Source: Megaleporinus macrocephalus (lineage: Eukaryota; Chordata; Actinopteri; Characiformes; Anostomidae). Taken from it: a stretch of 64,000 nt of DNA. The DNA is taken from contig CM038716.1 in assembly GCA_021613375.1 (NCBI GenBank), positions 19,384,144 through 19,448,143 on the forward strand. Reading direction: 5' to 3'. The position numbers and the translations under genes are program-made. Within the stretch, counting starts at the first letter, position 1, and each line of letters starts with the position of its first letter. The notes beneath the pieces were generated by a model that saw only the letters and a program-made list of their open reading frames with translations, did not search any database and had not been told where the DNA came from. Below, in pieces: positions 49,540 through 62,010 of this stretch.

Positions 49540-50420
49540 GGATTAGAAGCACCACCTGCCACCAGCAGAGGGGGGCCGCCAGATCGTCCTGCTGAGAGGG
49601 TCTCTGCTCAGGTAATAACATTTGCTGCCAGCAGATGGTGACCACGGGGCCGCAGCTCTGCCAAAACTTCAGGCAGTAACAACAACCCCCAGCATGCACT
49701 GCGCTGATTAGGGCATTGGTAGCACCTGCCGGTGACCCTATTTAAGCTGACGCCAACCACGACCCCTTGATACACCTTTGCTGAAGGGTAGGTGGTAAGC
49801 AGTATCAAACGAAAAAGAAAAGAAAGAAAATGAAAAACAAGCTCCCAGAAAAATATCTAAAAATAAAAGAAGCTCAGAAAAGAGAACAAATGACATGTTA
49901 AAAGAAGGAGCTGAAAACAAAAGAAAACAAAAAGAAAGCACAGAACAAGCTCCCAGAAGAAGAAACAAGAAAGAAAAGGAAAAAAAAGAGTTAAGGATAA
50001 CGTCCCCAAGATATCTTTCTTTTTGTTTTGGGCTTACTCCTTTCATTTGTTGCTCCCTGTTTTCTTCTCCTTTTTGCAGACACCAGAATCAGCGTGTTCG
50101 TGTAACCGCCTAAAAACTCTCCCCAATAGTGGTGGATTTTCGGTTATGCATTTTTTATTCCACCGCATTCCACATTTCCCTGTTGATCAAAGCTCTGTCA
50201 CGTGATGCAGCTTATGGGTGAGCGACAGCACGTCGGTCTCTCAAGGCTGCGGAGGCGGTTCGCGTTCCAACCTGACCCAGATACAAAAACACATCACTCC
50301 ACCTCACACCCTCACTGCTTTTAAAACAAATAACTCAAGATAACCCGCTTGCGGTAACCAATACTACCAGAAATAACGCAAAGGGGTTTCCTCCCTGCGC
50401 TTGGGTCCAAATTTGATATT
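49540..50420 (+). repeat. LTR-like dispersed repeat, copy 1
   Basis: Starts with CACCAGCAGAGGGGGGCCGCC, continues through TACACCTTTG, a long purine-rich A/G tract (49800-49990), GAGTTAAGGATAACGTCCCC, and a pyrimidine-rich stretch ending TTTTGCAGACACCAG. It finishes near CCTCCCTGCGCTTGGGTCC. The same order of blocks occurs at 58755-59310. The GCGCTTGGGTCC end resembles fish LTR retrotransposon termini as I recall them. No coding sequence. Confidence 0.6.
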
Positions 50421-53400
50421 GGGAAGTTGGCAGGGGTGTAGCTAGCCGCAGCACTCCTAAAGATATAGTATAATTTTTTTTCTTTTAACATTAATTTGTC
50501 TCTGACAAGCTGGACATGTTACAACCGTGGAGAGTATATGGTTAAACCAATTATTTTAACAACGGTATGATCCAGCTTCTCTTTCTCTCGGTGTCAGTGT
50601 TTTATTTGACTGGTGTCGTGTGTCTAGTAAGTTTTGTAAAGGAATATTTTTATACTTTATCACTCAGAAGTCATTATCAGCAGTCCATATTTCTGATCAC
50701 TCTTTGTTCTGTTATTGTTAGCTAGGAGTGACTCTCTGAGGGTTTATTTTAGTTTAGCAGGCTTATGCTGCAGGTGGTCTGTTTAATGTTTATAAAGGAG
50801 TGAGAAGCTGTAGCTGCTGTGTTGTTGGTTAGTCTGTGTGTTATTAAAGCTAAGGTGTTGGCGTAGTGCTGTCTGTATGTGTATTAGCTAATTAATGTTA
50901 CACAATCATAAGATATGATACAAGAACGAAACTCTCTGTGTGTGGTCAGCCAGTCAGCTATACTGGATCCCTTTTTCAGAAAAAAGAGGCAGGTTCAGGT
51001 TCTATATATGTAGTTTATCCTTTATTCTAATTAACTTTTAATAAAATGTCTTAATACATTTATAAACTAAATTTAAATTTGTTGGTGTCTTTCCAATCAC
51101 TGATTTTGGATTGATAGTCCTGTTCTCATTTGGGGGCTCAGCACCCCTTAATCGCCCATATTGTTAGTAACTGACTCTGGTTGTTAGGTGTTCTTTCACT
51201 TTGTTAAGGTTTGTGTTGAGGTGCCTGTTCAGCAGTAGTGAACCGTGACCCTTAAACCTCGGCCCTCAGGAGTACAGATAATGTTGTATTTTGTTTATTT
51301 ATTTGTAATTTACTGTAATTTCACCAACTTTGTTCTACGTCACTATACATACAGTGAATTACTAGCTTACCTGCAGTGGAATCAGGTTATAGGTAATATT
51401 TAGGGGATAGGGCGGGCTTTGATTCATATTAGCAAATGTGTCCCCCGCCAATGTCAAACCCACTCCTACACCCTTGGTCATGTCTATTAGTCTTTTAGTG
51501 TTGTGCTGGTACGAGTGGGTCAGTCACAGCTGTACTGCTGGAGTTTTTATGCACCGTTTCCATGTACTGTCCTCTCTATCAGACATCAGACACTCCTACC
51601 TTGTTAGTCCACTTTGTAGATGTAAAGTCAGAGACAGTAGCTTATGTGTTGCTGCAGTTTGTGTTTGTCAGACCTTCATACCTGTAATCTGCTTCCATGG
51701 ATTCTCAGAACTCCATTTCCCAGAGTCCCACTCGATCACATCAGCCAATTGTGAACTGCCTTGTAAAAGCCTTTCTAATTCAAAGCACCTGTGACTCTCT
51801 AATATATAGAGATATATTCAGGTACCTCTAACCAGATGAAGCCTCTTGAAGCGTTGAAGCTTTCCCTCCAGATGGTTCAAAGAAAGGTTCATTACTCGAA
51901 GCTTCATGTGCACACAAACCCCCCTGCTGGCCAAAACCTTTGTTATTTCAACTATTTGCGATGGCCTCTTGCAACGTTGGAACAAGTATATCCACAAAAC
52001 ACCTTAGTTTTATTTTATGTGGTTCATTCATTTGTTTTTCTGATCTGTGTTTGATTGTGTGGGTTTGTTAATTAAAAAAAAAACTGCCAGTATGATTTCA
52101 GTCAGTAAATAAATCTAATAGGACGTGAGATATTGATGTTAAAACTGTTGCAGTGGTTTTTAGAGATTGTGGTTTGATGATGCCCTTTTTTTTTGAAAAA
52201 AAAAAAAAACAACAAATCACGCCAACACTGGAACCATGTCCTGAGCCAGCGGGGCTTCAGACGTCATCAGTGACGTCACTCACCCTTAATGAAGCAAGCC
52301 TCGATACGCGCTGATAAACGACTTTCTGGATTTCTTGACACCATCTTCGAAGCATCGGTATCATTTGCCCATCAGTACCACTGTGTCGGATCTACTTATG
52401 CCAGCACATCAGTCTTGTCTCTCTATAGTGCATTAAGCACAAAGTTTTACAATTTAAATAGTGCCGTGTCAGCATGTGAGAACCACCGCTAGCACTGACT
52501 GAATGGGCAAGTAGGGCTACTAATACTGCTCTGATAGTTTTGATATGATTAATAGAAACATAAGAACAGTTTGTAGACACAATGGAACAGTTGAACAAGT
52601 TCCATATTATTAATATTACCTGTAGTTCATTTGAAGTGGATAAATAATATTTCATCATTAATATTTAACTGTTGCATCGACATCATTGATTTATGCACAT
52701 ATTTATGTATGTTGTTTAATTAGTGTGGTGAAACACCAGCCATCAACCATGATAAACACATTGTAATTAAAGTCCAACCTGCCTTTTAAATAAAACAACT
52801 GACTTCATTCATTCATCTAAACAGCTTATCCTCCTGGGCACTCACTGGGAGGAATATAGGAAACAGCCAGGACAGGCATATTCATAAATGTGTAAAATCA
52901 AATGTGTTTGAAAACTTTATAGAATTCTACATTTTTCTCATCTGGTTTTAGAGGTTTTTGCAGCTTGCTCATAAACAAAAGTGCTGGCAACTTGACTCTA
53001 ACCTTTGTAAGTGGTATATGACTTTTTATGCTTAGCATTAAACAAAATCAGATTTGAAAAAAAATACACCACTTTTCTGCCTCGTCAGGACTGTGTGTGG
53101 GTTTGAGATTGCATAGTTATGTTACCCCGGGCACGTAAACATCCCTATCAGTATGCTTTTATCAGTTTATCTTTAACCAAGCAGGAGCGCCCAGGCCCAT
53201 GTTTAAGAATGCCTACTGCAAACCCACTGTGTCTCCTCTTTGCATGGGAGCTTGGAGCCCTCAGCTAGCAATTAGAAATCATCCTGCTACTGTGTCAGAT
53301 ATGGTCTAAAAGGTATATTGGTCAGTGAAAGTGCTGCAAATCTTTGTACATTTATTAGTTAAATAAATGTTTTAACAGAATTAACAAATCACAGATCATC

Positions 53401-53900
53401 AAGGGCATAGAATCAGCATGGACAGAAGTGACACGTCCCCACCGATATCCAGCAATTATTGAATTGTCCCCACCAATAATTTCATCCCCTTCAAAAAAAA
53501 CTCAGATTTGGCTACATCTCATTATCTACAGGTGCAGAAAGGGTTAAATCATGTTCTCTAACACATATGGTTTGTGTGATTGACTGTACCCTGCTGTCAC
53601 GTGAGACTCCAAGATGTCAGCATTGAATTTGTTATTAAATCTATAATGAGCACAGACTGGACCAGTTCCATGAGAGAACACGATTTATTTTATAATGCAA
53701 GGTGCTTACTGAATATTCCTTATACCTCTTCTACAACCCCCGAGTGTTCCTTTTCTGTGAACACTGAATATCTTTTGATAGAGTGGAGTGGGGTTTTCTT
53801 TTTCATATAATAAGGAGATTTGGATTAGTAGACTATTTTGTATCATGAATGAGGCTCTTATGTACTTCATTCCTCACACATGCAAACTTACAACAATTAT
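50421..53900. other. Spacer between the two A2M copies, no gene seen
   Basis: Contains a MITE fragment (51490-51690), poly-A/poly-T stretches (52180-52215) and a block with GAAGCTT/CGAAGC palindromic words at 51840-51900 and 52290-52360 that may be a DNA-transposon relic. No conserved coding frame on either strand. Confidence 0.4.
51490..51690 (+). repeat. Partial copy of the palindromic MITE
   Basis: Shares GTGTTGTGCTGGTA-GAGTGG, a GACACTCCTACCTTGTTAGTCCAC block and GTAGATGTAAAGTCAGAGAC with the element at 21413-22095. Both ends are missing. Confidence 0.6.
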
Positions 53901-53918
53901 TCTTACTACTAGTTCATC

Positions 53919-53924
53919 TTTATT
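53919..53924 (-). promoter_or_regulatory. Possible polyadenylation signal of the second A2M copy
   Basis: TTTATT on the plus strand reads AATAAA on the minus strand, about 110 bp beyond the ancestral stop of the second copy, the same distance as in the first gene. Confidence 0.4.
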
Positions 53925-54778
53925 TCAATAAAAACAAACAAAAAATATATTAAACCTAAATTAGGATCAGAATAAACCCCACACCCGAGTCTTCTATGTG
54001 TCTTGTTAAGGCGAGACTGCAGATCTGGACTCTCACACACAGGGGGAGGAGTACTCTGTCTCAGACTGGTCACCTGAATGAAGAGGATGTTAAATCAGTT
54101 ACTGAAAGTAGTACAATTACAGTAATAGTGTAAGAATCAGGTAGTTTAGGAACATCTTACTTGTTTGTCATAAACTTTGATCACAGCTGGTTTGAGCTTC
54201 TTGATTGGAAGCAGCTGTTTAAGATGTAGCTTATAATACACAGGAGTATTCCTCGGCACCTGTTGTTAATCACAATTACTTCATTTATAAAGCAGTTTTC
54301 ATACCAGAAGCAGCTCAGAGGGCTTTACAGAGGAGGTGATGAAGTTGAACAGTTGAAATAAATTATAATGAAGCAATTACACAGATTAAATGAACAACGT
54401 AAATATCTAAGAAATGCAAAGATTTATATATTTATATTTTTGAGTGTTTCTTAGAAGTACTGAACTTGACTGTCTAATAAAAGATGGTAATTAGTTCTAC
54501 AGTATAATAACAGAAAGAGGTTGTTTGCAGAAGGCCAGTAACTGTAAATCTAATATCATCTGTTGATGATATATTTACTTGCTTATATTTACTTATTATA
54601 CTTATATACTTATTTAGGTAGACTAATGTGTATAAATGTAAACAGTAACTGAGGAGTGATAGTGTTTTCTTTCACCTCTTTCATATACATGATAACATGG
54701 TCATCTTTGGAATCAACACGTTCCACAAGTGGGCTGACAAACATTTAAACATATGTAAACATTTTCATTACTAAAATT

Positions 54779-54781
<3 letters not shown>

Positions 54782-54843
<62 letters not shown>
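54782..54843. repeat. (AC)n microsatellite in the second A2M copy
   Basis: Uninterrupted AC run in the intron just upstream (in gene direction) of the damaged exon 32. Confidence 0.95.
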
Positions 54844-54848
<5 letters not shown>

Positions 54849-54861
54849 TATACACCTCTAT

Positions 54862-55015
54862 GAATCTGCAGTGACACTGAGGTGGTTAAAGCTCCAGCAG
54901 AACAACACACGACAACAGTCCACCACCATGTCAGTATCACTGCAGTGCTGAGAATGATCCACCACCCACAAAATACCTACTCTATGGTGGTCCTGATCAT
55001 TAAAAACAACATAAT
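54862..55015. repeat. Partial copy of the palindromic MITE
   Basis: Contains GCAGTGACACTGAGGTGGTT, CACCACCATGTCAGTATCAC and GCAGTGCTGAGAATGATCCA blocks shared with the element at 21413-22095. Absent from the matching intron of the first gene. Confidence 0.65.
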
Positions 55016-55972
55016 ATGCAGTGAAGAAGATTGATATATATAAACACCACATTACTTACATCTGCTGTGAATCCTGATAAGATTTTTATATCCACTATGA
55101 CCATGTTGGTGCTGCTTAATTCCCCATCATATCTGAAATTAATAAACAAACAAGCAAGCAATATTTAAACGTATCTACTAGTTAGTTGGTCACTAAGTTT
55201 AGGTTTGAAATAGTAATTTACTGGCATGTAAAATGCCAAAACACAATTGTGTATCATCATTAGGTTAACGACATGTAATTTAGATATCGAGCTGCACAGA
55301 CAGTATTAAACCAAACCAATTTGTAAAAATGTTGCAATGTTTAATTATTTAGCAGTAAGTTTAATTATGCTGATGTTTATTCCACTCTTGTGATGTTCAC
55401 AGTATTTTAAGCAGTTAATTACCTCAGATATTCATTTCCTATCCTAAATGACACACTATGTGACAGATGAACTACCCAGTAGACGTTTGTGCTGCCAAAG
55501 GTTATCAATGTTTGGAAGAACTACATGCCCTTCATGAATTTGAAGCCAGCAACACTTTGTTGGGACAGATAAAACTGAGGACTAAAGTTGTGTAATGCTA
55601 AAACAATTATTACGTAAATGGGCAGCAGGTCAGTAAGAAGATCAGAGCTTCCCAGAGAGGCTGTGTCTTTCAGGAGTTGAGGTGAGGAAGGATTCATCAC
55701 TTTGTAAAAGAATCACGTATTATGTATCAGTATCAGTATGTAAGCATTGTCAGCACCTTGGGTCCTAAATGTTTTCTGATCATCTAAATTGATCATCCCC
55801 CAGTTTCCTTATATAAGAATATTTAAAAAAAATCAGAAATAAATTCTTACGAGACTATGAAGTTGATGGACAGAGTGTTTCCAAAGGATTCTGTACAGTT
55901 TCCATCAGTCTTAGCTTTAATGCTCAAAGTACCAGGTACAGTAGGTGTGGGGATATTGTAGAAAAGTGCCAC

Positions 55973-57473
55973 CTGCAGGTGGAGATAGAATCAGAGAGAA
56001 AAATATTTTGTGTCAGGCATCTAAAGAATTCACATTGTTGTGTGGTGCTCAGACATAAAACTAATTTTAAAAAATGAAACTAGCTTTGTCACTCATGAGA
56101 CTTCGCTGTCATTTCAGGTTCTGTTTAGGTTAGATTAAGGCTATCAAAAGTTTGATTTATAGTCAGTTTAGTTCTAGAATATAACAACAAAAGTGAACAC
56201 ATAGTTTACTATGAGATACTATCAGATCCGTCTGCTGGTGTACAATCTGGGGATGTGGAAATCCAGAGTGAACCCTGACTCAGATATGTTCAGAAAGATA
56301 TAGCAGATCTCAGAACTTTGAACTGACAGTCCTAGCTTATATATATTTACCAACATGTCTATGAATTGGTTGAATGCTGGGCAGAGCATAGTTCATGATT
56401 CTCTCCTGGCAGCAGTCCATCGCTTTCCTTCATATTAAACACTCTTTAAACTCTTATTAACTACATATTTATCATTAAGGTAAAGCATTTGCATTTAGAT
56501 GTAGTATAACTGGTATGTTATATATAGTTACTTGTGTGTCCAGATTATGCTACACCATAACATGTATTCCATTACTATCCAGATGTGGTGTGTAAGCGAT
56601 GTGCGAGATGGTACCAACAAAACCAGTTAAATGATGATACATAAAGCACCGTACTCATACTACATCTTCTTCTCGCAATGAAGCAGAGCCCTCAGTCTTG
56701 CAGATGCTCTTAATTTTAGCTTATAATGACAAGTGCCCTTGCTCTGATCTGCAGACATGGAGGCAGGTACTTAAGAACGCCTTGGTGCTTCCTTTTCAGA
56801 TACCGGCAAACTTCCTCCTTTCACATGCTGGCTTCTGTGGCTCATAGCCATTACTAAAGCACAATGATACCCCTAGAGATGGATGCAACCACCCGTATGT
56901 TTTCAAAACATCTTTACGTTACAAGATTTCCACACATCCAGATCTCAATGCAAGCTCAGTTAAATTATAAAATACTTGTTGCACTGATGTACTCGTTTTC
57001 ACTGACATTTGTCAAATCAGTTTGTTTGCCACTCTTTAAAAGCTAGGACTGTCAGTTCAAAGTTCTGCCCTCTATGTAAATAATTTCTATGTATACTAGC
57101 GGTCAAGTCCACAGTTATGCCCTGTATACCTGTACCGAAAGTACACTCACGCATAGTGTACTTTCCACTTTTCCTGCAAACCCTACACAGTTTCAAGTAC
57201 AAAGCAAAGTTTTTACTAGTGGTTCCACAATAAACCACCACACTAAAGGTGCTATGCTAAACCATGCTAAAGGGTTCACAACAGCAATTCCCACTCAGAA
57301 AGAACTCATAACAGAGTGAACTCCCAAAGACTGATAGTTTTTACATCAGCTTCTATTTACATTCGTCTCGTCATTTTTTATGAATCTGTTGGCATTTTTC
57401 AATCAGTTTGCTTTGCACTAGCTCAGAAATATTTAAAAATATTAAATACAAGACTCATACTAGACACACTGAC
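55973..57473 (-). other. Intron 29 of the second A2M copy
   Basis: Homologous to first-gene intron 29 in segments: 57155-57235 matches 39490-39560, and 56755-56810 matches 42720-42780, each in inverse orientation. It lacks the Tc1 and LINE insertions found there. No coding sequence of its own. Confidence 0.7.
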
Positions 57474-58754
57474 CTGCACAGACACGCAGGAGGAGCCCTC
57501 CACTGAAATGCTGTACTTGCCAGGAACCTCCTGCCGTGGTTTCTCCTGATACAGTAACTTGTTGTCCTGGTTCACATCAAAGCTGTGACTCTCTTTATCT
57601 GACTTCACAGTTACTGTGCTGGAGCCATCTGAGCTGAACACTTTGGTGGAGTACAGAGCCAGAGCCTGGAGGGCCACCACTGTATCCTGATCCAAACACA
57701 TAACTAGTGATTCTACATTTACAACACAACAGTAGTTTCTACATGTACGTATTTAGTGAACAGAAAACAAAGAGGACTGAAATTCATTTGAGTACCTGGG
57801 TGGAGGAGAAGCCTCCGTAGGGATTCTGCTGCCTCACCAGCCAGCTGACAATCCTGTTAGCATAGCCCAAATCAGCAGCAGTGACTTCACCTGTAGTGAG
57901 AACAGCTAGCAGCACGTAGGAGCTGATCTCCACTGACAAGGAGTCGGAGTCGTCAGATGCTGACTGAGACCAGTGAAGGCGATTATCTACATTTAAAGAC
58001 ACATAATATCGTATTGATCATAAATTATAACAGTGAAGGTCCATCATATAACTTTTAGCAGTTACTGTAATATTTCATACCTCCTGAAATAGCTACATTG
58101 TTCAGTTCGTTCAGCAGCTGTGTACGAGTGTCACGCTCTCCAGCCAAACTGAACGTGTAAGCCAGCAGTGCAGTAGCATATGTGTTTGTCAGGTTTCCAA
58201 TAGAGGATCTTATACATGACAGTCCTTTACTTACAACAGGATCCTGAAAGCAATATATATATATTGGATATTATAAATGAATCCATGTAAATAAAATAAT
58301 ATAATTCACACCGACTGATCTGTACTTACCTCGACTGTATGACCCAGTTCAAGCAGTGATGCAGTGATGTAAGCAGTTATGGTCACATCATCATTTACAC
58401 CCCCCTACAAGATATTAAAATTTTCAAACTAGAAACCACTTAATTTCATTTACTCTGTACATATAAAGTACTAAATATCACACCTTCATTCTGTTGTTGA
58501 AGAGTCTTGGAGTCTTCTCTGTCTTCTAAAACAGCCGTCTGCTCTCTGCTTACTTATCAGCCATTTCTTTGAGCTGTCAATGTTTTTTGGATCAATAAAG
58601 ATGTAACGCTGTGCTTTACCAAAGGTCCTCAGAACAAAAGCAGTTAACCTGGTGGGGCAGACAATTAATTCCATATTTAAAATGTGTTTGTATATAAGCA
58701 GGACAGTATTACAATCCACAACTAAATTGTCTGTTGATATGTTTTAAAGGACTT

Positions 58755-59335
58755 GTGTAAGGGTTCAGGCACCAGCAGAGGGCGGCCACCGAGTCGCTGT
58801 GGCGAGAGAGCCTCTGCTCAGGCAGTAACGGGCTGCAGCCCACCATCCATTGCTACACCTTTGTAGAGGGGTAGCCTGTTAACGGTATCAAATTTTAAAA
58901 CAAACAAACTAATAAAAAAAAACCCACAAGACAAAGAAAAGAAATAAGCTCCCAAAAACAAGTGACAAAGCAAAAGGAGCTGAAAACAAAAAAACACCAC
59001 GAAACCGGCTCCCAAAAAAAAGGAAACAAAAAAGAAAAGAAGAAGCTCAGAAAATAAAATAAAATAAAAGAGTTAAGGGTAGTGTCCCTGAGTTATCTTC
59101 CTTTTGTTTTGGGCCCTACTCCTTTCCGTTGCTTCTCCTGTTTCCGTTCTCCATTTTGCAGACGCCAGTATCGTGGTCCTTTGTTCACGTTACCGCCAAT
59201 AAGCACGTCCTGTTCCCATTCTCACACACACATGTCCCATTTAATAAATTAATAAATAATAAAACCCTCCCTGCGCTTGGGTCCACACCCTGACCGGAAC
59301 CGAGACAACTTGTTTCTACAAGCTGCAAGAAGTTC
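58755..59335. repeat. LTR-like dispersed repeat, copy 2
   Basis: Same order of blocks as 49540-50420: GCACCAGCAGAGGGCGGCC, GCCTCTGCTCAGGCAGTAAC, TACACCTTTG, an A/G-rich tract, GAGTTAAGGGTAGTGTCCC, TTTTGTTTTGGGC, TTTTGCAGACGCCAG and CCTCCCTGCGCTTGGGTCC. It sits in intron 24 of the second A2M copy. The equivalent intron of the first gene is only 126 bp, so this is an insertion after the duplication. Confidence 0.65.
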
Positions 59336-59789
59336 TCACCAGGTATTTCCTTCTCCGCTGCCAAATGTGCTGTATGGTCCATTCCAATGCTTGTAGTTGA
59401 GTTGTCTCTGATATCCTGAATAAAGAAATGATTTTAATTCTTGTTAGTTCAGCAAGGGTCTTCTAAAGATGCCCACTGTTTTCATGACATTATTGTTCTC
59501 TCACCGCTTTTAAGGAAATCAGTAGCTCTTTCACGGATGGCTGCAGTGAGCTGTTCAGTGTTTTCCAGGTACTGAAGAATGTAGATGTTGGGGGAGAGGA
59601 GAGCAATGTTTTGTTCTCCACAGCCGTATGGCATCTTCAGCAGTCCATCGATATTCTTCAGTGCACGGCCCAGTATGTCCCCTACAAATAATACAATAGA
59701 AAAATAATTGAAAATCTGAACAAACCATGCAATTTAAAAGACGCTACAATCATGTTAGAGCAGGAGCTATTAAGAAATGGTCTATGAAG

Positions 59790-62010
59790 TGCAGTGTGAA
59801 TTTCAAACTATTTTCGTTATAGTTTTCGTCAACAAACCTTTTTTTTCATGATGAAAACGAGACGATAACTAAATGAAATCTACAGAAATGATAAAAACTA
59901 TGACAAAATTGATTTACACTTTAGTCAACGAATAAAAACGAGATGAACATCAGGTATGTGGGAAGCAGGTGAAGTGCTGTATTAACTCAGTAAGGTGGTG
60001 TTAATGGTCAGATTAGTTGATCAGGTATGTGGGGAGCAGGAGAAACGCTGTATTAACTCAGTAAGGTGGTGTTAATGGTCAGATTAGTTGATCAGGTATG
60101 TGGGGAGCAGGTGAAATGCTGTATTAACTCAGTAAGGTGGTGTTAATGATCAGATTAGTTGATCAGGTATGTGGGAAGCAGGTGAAGCGCTGTATTAACT
60201 CAGTAAGGTGGTGTTAATGATTAGATTAGTTGATCAGGTATGTGGGAAGCAGGTGAAGTGCTGTATTAACTCAGTAAGGTGGTGTTAATGGTCAGATTAG
60301 TTGATCAGGTATGTGGGGAGCAGGAGAAACGCTGTATTAACTCAGTAAGGTGGTGTTAATGGTCAGATTAGTTGATCAGGTATGTGGGGAGCATGTGAAA
60401 TGCTGTATTAACTCAGTAAGGTGGTGTTAATGATCAGATTAGTTGATCAGGTATGTGGGAAGCAGGTGAAGCGCTGTATTAACTCAGTAAGGTGGTGTTA
60501 ATGGTCATATTAGTTGATCAGGAATGTGGGAAGCAGGTGAAGCGCTGTATTAACTCAGTAAGGTGGTGTTAATGGTCAGATTAGTTGATCAGGTATGTGG
60601 GAAGCAGGTGAAGCGCTGTATTAACTCAGTAAGGTGGTGTTATTGGTCAGATTAGTTGATCAGGTATGTGGGAAGCAGGTGAAGCGCTGTATTAACTCAG
60701 TAAGGTGGTGTTAATGGTCAGATTAGTTGATCAGGTATGTGGGGAGCAGGTGAAACGCTGTATTAACTCAGTAAGGTGGTGTTAATGATCAGATTAGTTG
60801 ATCAGGTATGTGGGAAGCAGGTGAAGCGCTGTATTAACTCAGTAAGGTGGTGTTAATGGTCAGATTAGTTGATCAGGTATGTGGGAAGCAGGTGAAGCGC
60901 TGTATTAACTCAGTAAGGTGGTGTTAATGGTCAGATTAGTTGATCAGGTATGTGGGAAGCAGGTGAAGCGCTGTATTAACTCAGTAAGGTGGTGTTAATG
61001 GTCAGATTAGTTGATCAGGTATGTGGGAAGCAGGTGAAACGCTGTATTAACTCAGTAAGGTGGTGTTAATGATCAGATTAGTTGGATCAGGTATGTGGGA
61101 AGCAGGTGAAGCGCTGTATTAACTCAGTAATGTGGTGTTAATGGTCAGATTAGTTGATCAGGTATGTGGGAAGCAGGTGAAGCGCTTTATTAACTCAGTA
61201 AGGTGGTGTTAATGGTCAGATTAGTTGATCAGGTATGTGGGAAGCAGGTGAAGCGCTATATGTGCAGAGCCAGAGTCGGGAGACTAGCTAGCTAACTCCA
61301 ACCATCTGCGTTTGATGATCATGTCCCAAATCTCTCCATACACACTAGAAAGTTCAAGATTCGGTAGTTTTATTTACAATAATTAGTGCACGTAATGTGC
61401 AGTGTGTGTCTCTAGTAAACACTGTGACCTGGAGATGTGGCAGTTTTTCATTTATTGATTTACTGTTATGCCAAAATGTATTTGAATTGCACAATTAAAT
61501 ATTTTCATAGCAAAAAGTGATGAATGCAATGAATGTAGATTAGTTAACCACAGAGCATGTAATTTAATTAGATTGACAGCACTAGTAACAACTATTAAAT
61601 AAATTAGAGATAAATAAAAAGTGATACAAGGATAAAATTACAGTTTTCTTTTATTCTCTTTGCAGTTACGGAAGACCTCAGATGTTGTTTGTTAAATCTG
61701 TGTGTATTGGTCTTTCAAACATGAATAATATTCATAACTGGTTAATAAATGTTTCAATTTGTGTAAGTATATATAATGACTTAAATAATTCAAGGGAACT
61801 GAAGAAAAGCATTACATTTTACACCCTTTATATTTTAGTCGAATGAATTGACTGTAGATTTAGTCTACACTATATTATTATGATAATTAGTCAACTAAAA
61901 CTAGACTAAAACTAAAAACAATTCAGATTACTAAATTATGACGAAAACTAAGTGACATTTTAGTCAAAAGACTAAGACTAAATCAAAATTTTCTGTCAAA
62001 ATTAACACTT
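59790..62010. mobile_element. Non-autonomous DNA-transposon-like repeat hosting a minisatellite
   Basis: The left flank (59805-59945) has TTCGTTATAGTTTTCGTCAA and TTTAGTCAACGAATAAAAAC. The right flank (61835-62010) has the inverse type of sequence: TAGTCAACTAAAACTAGACT, ATGACGAAAACTAAGTGACA, and ends CTGTCAAAATTAACACTTG. The two flanks are loosely inverted copies, as in a MITE. Between them lie the 71-bp minisatellite and 550 bp of unremarkable sequence. No transposase seen. Confidence 0.5.
59949..61258. repeat. 71-bp minisatellite with four-unit higher-order structure
   Basis: About 18 tandem units of 71 bp, each containing GATCAGGTATGTGGGAAGCA, GCTGTATTAACTCAGTAAGG and TGGTGTTAATGGTCAGATTA. 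GATCAGG recurs every 71 bp (60019, 60090, and so on); one late unit has an extra G near 61084. The first eight units form two repeats of a four-unit set (see findings). Located in intron 22 of the second A2M copy. Confidence 0.95.

Noticed and set aside
49738..50113. Frames with Phe/Leu-rich or Lys/Glu-rich text
   Set aside because: They are the two strands of the A/G tract in the LTR-like repeat, not proteins.
59949..61258. 71-bp repeats considered as a CRISPR array or coding repeat
   Set aside because: Units are contiguous and nearly identical, with no spacers and no long frame.
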